This document shows positions 54,414 to 61,708 of a stretch of 64,000 bases of DNA, one piece after another. Source of the stretch: Terriglobia bacterium (GTDB taxonomy: Bacteria; Acidobacteriota; UBA6911). The notes beneath the pieces were generated by a model. That model was not told the origin of the DNA, did no database searches, and worked only from the letters and a program-made list of their open reading frames with translations. Made by a program: the position numbers and the translations under genes. Every line of letters starts with the position of its first letter. Position 1 is the first letter of the stretch. The stretch spans positions 62,001 through 126,000 of the forward strand of contig JAIQGI010000009.1 of assembly GCA_020072565.1 (NCBI GenBank). The letters run 5' to 3'.

Positions 54414-54807
54414 AGCTCGATAAGAGTCCAACAGTTGGGATGTCACGACGGGCTGAAGAAAACAATTCCACATGCCTTGCCGGACCCCAAAGTATGCCAC
54501 ATGGGGGACCGGAGATGAACGTGGATAAGCGCAGATTCTTAACTGCGGTAATCTGCGTGCATCCGCGCTCTCTGCAATCTCGGCGAGCTCTGCGTTGAAA
54601 TTCTCTGGATGCGGCTATGCCGCGCCGTGTCCTTCGTGGCTGCTTTTTGCACTCGGTCTCTGAACTGCAGTGCTCCTCAAATGCTGGTTTGGTCAAGGGC
54701 CCACCTTATTGTATAGTATCCGCTTTTATGCGCCTTCCCTCGGCAAATCACCGCCATCACCGGCCGGCGCCCGTTCACGGGCAATTGGAGGAAGCTTTCA
54801 ATTGCGC
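54414..54807. other. Upstream region of TonB receptor 2
   Basis: About 390 bases between receptor 2 and the propeller remnant. It contains the hairpin CGCAGATT (54530-54537) / AATCTGCG (54550-54557). A -10-like TATAGTAT occurs near 54713. No gene is recognised. Confidence 0.4.
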
Positions 54808-55117
54808 ATGAAGATGGGATTTGGCGAGGGCATGGCGCCGGTGCTGTCCGGCGACCGCCTCATCCTGGTCTTCGACCACGAAGGGGATTCTTTTGCCTAA
54901 AACTTACAGTTTCAAGGCGTCGCCCGTTGCGGCGAACGGCAAGCTCTACCTCGCGAGTGAGAACGAGGACGTTATCGTGGTGCGGATGGGCGAAAAGTTC
55001 GAAGTCCTGGCGACCAATACCATGCCGGACCAGATGTTCATCGCCACACCGGCCATTACCGGAGGGGAGATTTTTCTCCGAAGCCAGCGACATCTCTACT
55101 GCATTCGCGAAAACTGA
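54808..55117 (+). pseudogene. PQQ-like beta-propeller remnant with internal deletion
   Basis: Two pieces of one propeller in different frames. The first (54808-54900) reads KMGFGEGMAPVLSGDRLILVFDHEGDSFA and stops; relatives continue with IVALDKRTGKEIWR. The second, starting near 54899, reads KTYSFKASPVAANGKLYLASENEDVIVVRMGEKFEVLATNTMPDQMFIATPAITGGEIFLRSQRHLYCIREN, the C-terminal blades of the same kind of protein. The middle of the gene, several hundred bases, is missing. It precedes the intact propeller 7. Confidence 0.75.
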
Positions 55118-55275
55118 ATCATGAAGTTTTGCTGTGTTTAGTAATGGGCCCGGCGATCGGGTCATCATAAAATCACATGACATGATCGCGCGGGCCGATC
55201 TCGAATGCCGCGGGATTCAACAGCGGTGTCATGCCACCGCACTCCAAAGCGCCTTCGGCGCAGGAAAGAACTCAT

Positions 55276-56634
55276 ATGAGGCATTCCCATTTCTGCAGGG
55301 TGCGCGGATTGCTGATGCTGTTGCTGGCCGCATTCTTCGCCAGTGCCGCTGCACCAAACGGCGACTGGCCGTCTTTTCGCGGCCCGCAGGCCAGTGGCGT
55401 GGCCGATGGCCAGAACCTGCCCGAACGCTGGGACGGCGTGCGCGGAGAGAACATCAAGTGGAAGGTGCGCATCCCGGGACTCGCTCACTCGAGTCCTATC
55501 GTTTGGGGAGAGCGGCTGTATGTCACCACCGCAATCAGCAGCCAGGCGGACGCTACCTTCAAACACGGTCTTTTTGGCGAAGGCGACGCATCGACCGATC
55601 GCTCCGTTCAGCAGTGGAAAGTTTACTGCCTGGACAAACGCAGCGGAAAGATCGAGTGGGGAAGCACGGCGTACGAAGGTGTGCCCAAGGAAAAGCGGCA
55701 CGTCAAGAACACGTACGCCAGCTCGACGCCGGCCACGGACGGCCGGCATGTCGTTGCATTTTTCGGTTCCCAGGGGCTGTACTGTCTTGACACCCAGGGA
55801 AAGCTGGTCTGGAAGAAAGATCTCGGAGTTCTCGACCTGGGCGCCTACGACGCGCCTGAATACGAATGGGGGACTGCAAGTTCCCCCATCATCTACAAGA
55901 ACAAGGTCATCGTCCAGTGCGACACCCAGAAACAGGACTTTCTCCTCGCAGTCGACATCGAAACCGGAGCCACCGTGTGGAAAGCCGATCGCGACGAACT
56001 CCCGTCATGGGGCACTCCGACCATTTATCCGGGCTCCAAACGGGTAGAGTTGATCACCAACGCGTCCAACTTTATCCGCGGCTACGATCCTGATACGGGG
56101 AAAGAATTATGGCGCCTTGGCGGGAGTTCCCAGATCACGGCCCCCACGCCGGTTTTTTCGGAAGATCTGATCGTGGTCGCCAGCGGGCGCAGGCCGGTGG
56201 CACCAATCTTTGTGATTCGCGCCGGCGCTTCTGGAGATATCACTCTTGGCGAGGGTCTCTCGTCCAGTGAGCAAGTTGTCTGGAGCAGGCAGCAGCGGGG
56301 GCCCTATATGCCGACTCCGCTCATTTATGGCGGATATCTGTACGTGCTTGCGAACCAGGGCGTCTTCGATTGCTATGAGCTCCGCACCGGGAAAGAGATC
56401 TACCGCCAGCGCATCCCGCATCAGGGTGGCGGCTTCAGCGCTTCGCCCGTGGCAGCCGACGGTCGGATCTATTTGTCCAGTGAAGACGGCGACATATTCG
56501 TGGTCAGAGCGGGAAAGGGTTTCGAGCTGCTCGCGACCAATCCGATGGGCGAGCGCCTGATGGCCACCCCCGCGCTATCGGACGGGAGGATTCTCGTCCG
56601 TGGCGAGCACAACCTCTTCGCTATCAGCCGCTAA
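55276..56634 (+). CDS. Secreted PQQ-like beta-propeller protein 7
   Basis: 452 residues. Signal peptide ([16 protein letters not shown]) and [12 protein letters not shown] opening. Blades include [95 protein letters not shown] and [25 protein letters not shown]. It is closest to propeller 1, almost alignable residue by residue over the first 200 positions. The start is the ATG with AGGAAAG upstream. Small GC palindromes lie just upstream (55223-55261). Confidence 0.9.
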   Translation: MRHSHFCRVRGLLMLLLAAFFASAAAPNGDWPSFRGPQASGVADGQNLPERWDGVRGENIKWKVRIPGLAHSSPIVWGERLYVTTAISSQADATFKHGLFGEGDASTDRSVQQWKVYCLDKRSGKIEWGSTAYEGVPKEKRHVKNTYASSTPATDGRHVVAFFGSQGLYCLDTQGKLVWKKDLGVLDLGAYDAPEYEWGTASSPIIYKNKVIVQCDTQKQDFLLAVDIETGATVWKADRDELPSWGTPTIYPGSKRVELITNASNFIRGYDPDTGKELWRLGGSSQITAPTPVFSEDLIVVASGRRPVAPIFVIRAGASGDITLGEGLSSSEQVVWSRQQRGPYMPTPLIYGGYLYVLANQGVFDCYELRTGKEIYRQRIPHQGGGFSASPVAADGRIYLSSEDGDIFVVRAGKGFELLATNPMGERLMATPALSDGRILVRGEHNLFAISR

Positions 56635-56647
56635 AAACACACACCCT

Positions 56648-56957
56648 ATGGACATGCGATCCAATCCCGAAGCACTCAAAGGAAGAGAGGAGATACTGCC
56701 GGTCTGTCGGTCAAGGAGAGAGACCCGCTCCTTCTACGACAGGATCAGCGCAGTCTAGGATCTCTTGGCCCAAAGAAGAGAGTGGCTCGAAGCTGGTACA
56801 CGCGTTCGAGTGGACATACCGGCATTTCCCGAACTTCCTCGATTGCCGTCCTATCTTTGTGCGCAGGGCTCTCGATGACGCAGGATTCCGCATCGTGAGT
56901 GGCACGATTCACAAGATGTGGGTTCCTGTCGAAATCGTTCTTGCAACCGTCAAGTGA
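56648..56957 (+). pseudogene. UbiE-like methyltransferase pseudogene, SAM-binding core deleted
   Basis: The first frame (56648-56755) reads MDMRSNPEALKGREE and ETRSFYDRISAV, a typical start of a UbiE/Methyltransf_11 protein, then a TAG, then DLLAQRREW. The second frame reads FEWTYRHFPNFLDCRPIFVRRALDDAGFRIVSGTIHKMWVPVEIVLATVK, the C-terminal end of the same family (HFPNxxDCRPIFVRxALxDAGF). Everything between, including motif I, is missing. The gene is clearly dead. Confidence 0.75.
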
Positions 56958-57085
56958 ATTACTCAAGAATGGAACGGCGGATGAACGCGGATGCGAGCAG
57001 ACGATGGCTTGTATTGATCCGCATGGCTCCCTGGTTTCAACGCTCTCGGCGAGTTTGGTGACTGTCTTTTTTATGGAGGTCTCAA

Positions 57086-59500
57086 ATGCGCAGGTATCTG
57101 CTGACTTTGATCTTAGGGCTTATCCTGGTTTTCGGTTTGAGCGTCGCGCCGTCGGCACAAACGCCTGCGCCCGCAGGTTACCTGACGCCGCCGAAGATCA
57201 TCACCGACATTATGGACGCGGAACCGCTTCCGGGTGTGGCGCTGTCGCCGGATCGCAACACGATGGTGCTCTCGCATCGGCGCAGCATGCCGACAATCGC
57301 GGAAGTTTCGGCCCCCTTCTATCGGCTGGCCGGCTCGCGCATCAACCCGCGCACGAACGGCCCGCGGATCCTGAACGGGCCGACGCGGCTCACGCTCAAG
57401 GACGTGGCGACGGGTACCGAACGGAATCTCGCCCTGCCGCCGGGTGGGACGTATGGCGCCAATTTCTCGCCCGACGGGAAGAAGATCGCCATCACGGTTA
57501 CAACGTCCAACAGCATTCAGCTCTTCCTTGCCGACGTTGCCACGGCGCAAGTCAGTCCGATTCTCAATGGGGGCATCAACGGCCTGGGAGGTGGCTGCAG
57601 CTGGCTGTACGACTCGTCCGGTTTCCTTTGCCGGATGATTCCCGAAGGTCGCGGCCCCGAACCCAAAGCACCGGCGGTGCCGGCAGGCCCGGCGATTCAG
57701 GAAAACGCCGGCCGTGCCGCTCCGTCTGCGACGTACGAAGATCTGCTCAAGAATCCTTATGATGAGTCACTCTACGAGTATTACTACACGAGCCAGCTCG
57801 CCTGGGTAGACCTCACGGGCAAGAGGACGCCATTCGGAAAACCGGCCATCTACGCCGGCGCCGACCCGGCTATTGATGGCAACTGGCTGGTGGTCACGCG
57901 CATCAAGCGTCCCTTTTCGTACGTTGTGCCCTCCGGCCAGTTTCCGCGCGACATCGAGCTGTGGGACAAGACCGGCAGGCTCGTGAGGAAACTCGCCGAT
58001 GTGCCCATGGCCGATACGTTCCCGCGCAATGGCGTTTTCCCCGGGCCACGCAGCTTCCGCTGGCACGTGCTCGAGCCTGCCACACTCCTCTACACCGAAG
58101 CGCTTGACAAGGGCGACCCGGCGAACAAGGTTGCGTTTCGCGATCGTTTTCTGGCGATCAAGGCGCCGTTCACCGGCCCGCCGGTTGAATTGCTGCAGAC
58201 GCAGTGGCGCGCCGGCGGCACGATGTTTACGGAGAAGGGCGCGATCCTCGTGAGCGAGAGCGATCGCGACACGCGCATGCGCCGTACCTGGCTCCTTGCC
58301 GGAGGATTTGGTTCCACGCCGACGAGGATTTGGGAACTGCGCCAGCAGGATCGATATGGCGATCCGGGCGCGCCGCTGATGCGGCCCTCGATCAACAAGG
58401 TCATTCAGGTCGGCGATACCATTTATTTGTCGGGTGGCGGCGCTTCCCCGAAGGGCGACCGGCCCTTCCTCGACCGCTTTAATCTGAAAACGCTCAAAGC
58501 CGAGCGGATCTGGCAGTGCGACGATATCAGCTACGAGTCCGTTGTCGGCCTCATCGACGACAACGCCGGCCGCATCGTCACGCGCCGGGAAACCAAGACG
58601 GAGCCGCCGAACTACTTCGTCCGCGACACGACGGCGAACACACTCAAGGCAGTCACTACCTTTAAGAACCCGCATCCGCAGATCTCGACCGTGTCCAGAC
58701 AGTTTGTCACCTACCAGAGGAAGGATGGCGTTCAACTCAACGGCACCATCTATTTGCCGACCGACTACAAGGCCGGCACGCGTTACCCGATGTTTGTCTG
58801 GGCGTATCCGGCCGAGTTCACCAGCCCCTCGGATGCGAGCCAGGTGAGCGGCAACGAGAACCGGTTTACCTCTGTCGGCGGTGCTTCGCATCTGTTGCTG
58901 CTCACGCAGGGATACGCGATCTTCGACAATCCCACCATGCCGATCATCGGGCCGGGCGAAACCGCCAACGACACCTACGTCGAACAGCTCGTCGCGAGCG
59001 CCGAGGCGGCGATCAACAAGGCGGTAGAGATGGGCATTGCCGACCGCGACCGCGTCGGAGTCGGCGGTCACAGCTACGGGGCATTCATGACGGCGAATCT
59101 GCTGGCGCACACCCGGCTGTTCCGGGCCGGAATCGCGCGCAGCGGCGCGTACAACCGCACGCTGACGCCGTTCGGCTTTCAGAATGAAACCCGCAATTTC
59201 TGGGAGGTCCCGGATCTCTACGCCAGGATGTCCCCCTTCTGGTACGCGAACAAAGTAAAGGATCCGATCCTGCTCATCCACGGCGAGATGGACGACAACT
59301 CCGGCACCTTCCCGATCCAGTCGGAGCGCTTCTACATGGCCCTCAAGGGCTTCGGGGCAACAGTGCGCTACGTGACGCTCCCGTACGAAGCCCACGGCTA
59401 TTCAGCCGCCGAGTCGAACAAGCACGTCATCAGCGAGATGTTGAACTGGCTGGACAAGTACGTGAAGAACGCGGGCCCGAAGCCGGCCGTGGAGCGGTGA
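57086..59500 (+). CDS. S9-family serine peptidase (prolyl oligopeptidase-like), secreted
   Basis: 804 residues. Signal peptide (LLTLILGLILVFGLSVAPSAQ), N-terminal propeller (GVALSPDRNTMVLSHR, FSPDGKKIAIT) and C-terminal alpha/beta-hydrolase. The triad is Ser663 (VGGHSYGAFM), an Asp at 736/737 (HGEMDDNSGT) and His770 (YEAHGYS). The propeller insert LTPPKIITDIMDAEPLPG is typical of the glutamyl-type or acylaminoacyl-peptidase-like group found in Acidobacteriota. It would cut oligopeptides outside the cytoplasm, in line with the Tricorn homolog. GGAGG precedes the ATG. Confidence 0.93.
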   Translation: MRRYLLTLILGLILVFGLSVAPSAQTPAPAGYLTPPKIITDIMDAEPLPGVALSPDRNTMVLSHRRSMPTIAEVSAPFYRLAGSRINPRTNGPRILNGPTRLTLKDVATGTERNLALPPGGTYGANFSPDGKKIAITVTTSNSIQLFLADVATAQVSPILNGGINGLGGGCSWLYDSSGFLCRMIPEGRGPEPKAPAVPAGPAIQENAGRAAPSATYEDLLKNPYDESLYEYYYTSQLAWVDLTGKRTPFGKPAIYAGADPAIDGNWLVVTRIKRPFSYVVPSGQFPRDIELWDKTGRLVRKLADVPMADTFPRNGVFPGPRSFRWHVLEPATLLYTEALDKGDPANKVAFRDRFLAIKAPFTGPPVELLQTQWRAGGTMFTEKGAILVSESDRDTRMRRTWLLAGGFGSTPTRIWELRQQDRYGDPGAPLMRPSINKVIQVGDTIYLSGGGASPKGDRPFLDRFNLKTLKAERIWQCDDISYESVVGLIDDNAGRIVTRRETKTEPPNYFVRDTTANTLKAVTTFKNPHPQISTVSRQFVTYQRKDGVQLNGTIYLPTDYKAGTRYPMFVWAYPAEFTSPSDASQVSGNENRFTSVGGASHLLLLTQGYAIFDNPTMPIIGPGETANDTYVEQLVASAEAAINKAVEMGIADRDRVGVGGHSYGAFMTANLLAHTRLFRAGIARSGAYNRTLTPFGFQNETRNFWEVPDLYARMSPFWYANKVKDPILLIHGEMDDNSGTFPIQSERFYMALKGFGATVRYVTLPYEAHGYSAAESNKHVISEMLNWLDKYVKNAGPKPAVER

Positions 59501-59517
59501 CCTGCGGATGTTTGCTC

Positions 59518-59577
59518 AACCACGAAACACTCGAACCACACGAAATCAATTTCCTGTGTTTTGCGCATTTCGTGGTT
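59518..59577. terminator. 60-base imperfect palindrome between convergent genes
   Basis: Outer 10-bp arms AACCACGAAA (59518-59527) and TTTCGTGGTT (59568-59577) are perfect. Inner ACACGAAAT and ATTTCCTGTGT words continue the symmetry. It lies 18 bases after the S9 peptidase stop and 44 bases before the stop of the minus-strand flavoprotein gene. Probably a bidirectional transcript end or a repeat element. Confidence 0.55.
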
Positions 59578-59620
59578 CCTTGGTTTGCGGCCGGGGGACT
59601 GCGCTGCGTGCATCTGCAGT

Positions 59621-61708
59621 TTAAAGCTTTTGATTGCAGCTACAGCCGTCGTTGCTGGAGTCTTTCAGAGCAAACGCGCCGGTGGGGCAGACTTCGGCGG
59701 CTCGTCTGGCGGCGGTGGGCAGGGCTTCGATCATGGTTCCCTTGAGCGGGACCGCAACGGTCGCTTCGAAGCCTCGTCCTACAATCGCGAGCCCCAGTCC
59801 ATTCCCGGCTTCGGCCGCAGCTTTCACGCATGCGCCGCACAGGATGCACTTGCCGGGCTCGTAGATGATCTCCGGGTGCGACAGGTCGCGGTGGAATTTC
59901 CTGCGTGCACCCGCGAAGCGCAGCGGATCCGCACCGTACTCGGTGGCGTACTGGCGGAGCCGGCATGTGGTCGCCTTCCAGCACGCGCAGCTCATGCAGC
60001 GGCCGGCTTCCCGCATGGCGGTTTCGGCTGAGAATCCTAATTCCACTTCCTCGAAGTTTGCTACGCGTTTTTCCGCCGGAAGCTCGGGCATGGCCGCACG
60101 CGGCGTCTCCTCGATTTCGCGAAAGAACTCAGCCAGCTCCTCTTCATCCAGCTTGCCCATCAGCATGCTGACCATCTCAGGGTCGCCCTTGACGGGCCTG
60201 CCGCCCAGGTATTGATCGATGGAAACGGCAGCGAGTTTCCCGGCAGCGACGGCGCGAACGGCAAGGTCCGCTCCCGTGACGGCATCTCCGCCCGCGAATA
60301 CGCCATCAAGGTTTGTGCCGAGTGTCGCGGGATTGATGGCGATCCCACGCCACCGCGAGAGACGAAGTCCGTTCGCGCCCAAAGAACCGGCCTCGACGGT
60401 CTGTCCGACAGCGGCTATCACGCAAGTGCCCTCAACGACAAACTCCGACCCCGGAATCGGTACCGGACGCGCCCTGCCGCTGTCATCCGGCGCTCCCAGC
60501 TCCATGCGTATGCAGGTAAGCTGGAGCTCTGCATGGCCTTTGCTTTCGAGGCGAATCGGAGCCACCAGTGTCTCGAGCCTGACGCCTTCGGCTTCGGCCG
60601 CCTCTACTTCGGCCATAAGGCAGGGCATCTCACGCCGCGTGCGGCGATAAAAAACCGTCACTACCTCTGCACCGAGCCGGACCGCCGTTCGGGAAGCGTC
60701 CATGGCGGTGTTGCCGCCGCCCAGGATCAGGACGTTGCCGCCGATTGAAGGGGGATGACCCTCCTCCACCTTTGCCAGGAAATCGATCGCCGGCTGCGCC
60801 ATTTCCTCACCGGGGCAATCCAGGCCGCGCGAACGTTGGGCTCCGATGGCCAGGAAGACGGCGTCAAAATCACGGCGCAGGTCCTCGAGGGTAAGATCCG
60901 AGCCGAGACGCTGCTGCATCCGGAATTCACCACCGAGAATTCGAATGATCTCGATCTCCTGGTCCAGCACGCGACGCGGGAGACGGAAAGCGGGAATGCC
61001 ATAGCGCAGCATGCCCCCCGGCGCAGGGTGAGCGTCGAAAAGGATCGCGGCGTGACCACGCCGCAGCAGGTGATACGCTGCGGTGAGCCCCGCAGGCCCG
61101 GCGCCGACAATGGCCACTCTCTTGCCGCTGGGCTTATCCTTGCGCGGAATATAGCGTGCTTGGGAGACCAGGTCGCGATCCGCCGCATAGCGGTGAAGAC
61201 TGCCGACTGACAGGGATTCCCCCCTTTCACAGCGGTGACAGTGCTGCTCGCATAGACGCGGACAGATGCGTCCCAACGCGGCCGGCAGCGTCAGGAAATC
61301 GGAGGCAATCTCCGCTGACCGCCGGATAGCGCCGGTGGATACCTCGGCGAGGAAACCCGGAATGTCGAACCGCGCCGGGCAGCCCGTCCTGCAAGGCCCG
61401 ATGCAGTCCCCCACATGATCCGAAAGGAGGAGCTCCAGCGCCATCTTCCGTGAAGCGCGGACTTCGTCCGAATCGGTGTAGACCACCATGCCGTCGGCGA
61501 CCGGCATGGCGCAAGAGGGGGAGAGGCTCTCTCGCCCTTCGACTTGCACTGCACAGAGGAAGCAGGACGCGGCCGGCGGGAAGTTTTCGACGTGGCACAA
61601 GGTGGGAATCCGGATCCCGAGCCGGCTCGCGGCGTCAAGGATCGTCGATCCCTCCTCGACCGAGATTTCCCTTCCGTCAATCGTCAAATCCACCATCTGC
61701 TTCTTCAT
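59621..61708 (-). CDS. NADPH-binding flavoprotein with 2Fe-2S N-terminus (NfnB/GltD-like; StnC-type)
   Basis: 695 residues. Residues 1-75 are a NuoG-type [2Fe-2S] domain with Cys38, 49, 52 and 66. Residues 100-165 are a GltD/NfnB-like Fe-S region with GDCIGPCRTGC and ICPRLCEQHCHRC. FAD binding is at VAIVGAGPAGLT (199-210). The NAD(P)H site is at LILGGGNTAMDAS (328-340), with RRTRREMP (357-364), the basic cluster that prefers NADPH. A C-terminal Fe-S segment follows (CMSCACWKATTC, CILCGACVKAA, CPTGAF), then a CSC tail. It overlaps the upstream NuoE-NuoF fusion by ATGA, so expression is coupled. Together they resemble StnB/StnC of the Sporomusa bifurcating transhydrogenase. Confidence 0.85.
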   Translation of the reverse strand: MKKQMVDLTIDGREISVEEGSTILDAASRLGIRIPTLCHVENFPPAASCFLCAVQVEGRESLSPSCAMPVADGMVVYTDSDEVRASRKMALELLLSDHVGDCIGPCRTGCPARFDIPGFLAEVSTGAIRRSAEIASDFLTLPAALGRICPRLCEQHCHRCERGESLSVGSLHRYAADRDLVSQARYIPRKDKPSGKRVAIVGAGPAGLTAAYHLLRRGHAAILFDAHPAPGGMLRYGIPAFRLPRRVLDQEIEIIRILGGEFRMQQRLGSDLTLEDLRRDFDAVFLAIGAQRSRGLDCPGEEMAQPAIDFLAKVEEGHPPSIGGNVLILGGGNTAMDASRTAVRLGAEVVTVFYRRTRREMPCLMAEVEAAEAEGVRLETLVAPIRLESKGHAELQLTCIRMELGAPDDSGRARPVPIPGSEFVVEGTCVIAAVGQTVEAGSLGANGLRLSRWRGIAINPATLGTNLDGVFAGGDAVTGADLAVRAVAAGKLAAVSIDQYLGGRPVKGDPEMVSMLMGKLDEEELAEFFREIEETPRAAMPELPAEKRVANFEEVELGFSAETAMREAGRCMSCACWKATTCRLRQYATEYGADPLRFAGARRKFHRDLSHPEIIYEPGKCILCGACVKAAAEAGNGLGLAIVGRGFEATVAVPLKGTMIEALPTAARRAAEVCPTGAFALKDSSNDGCSCNQKL

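Noticed and set aside
57767-59395. Minus-strand frame of over 500 codons opposite the S9 peptidase
   Set aside because: Shadow of a high-GC gene; no motifs or ribosome site.
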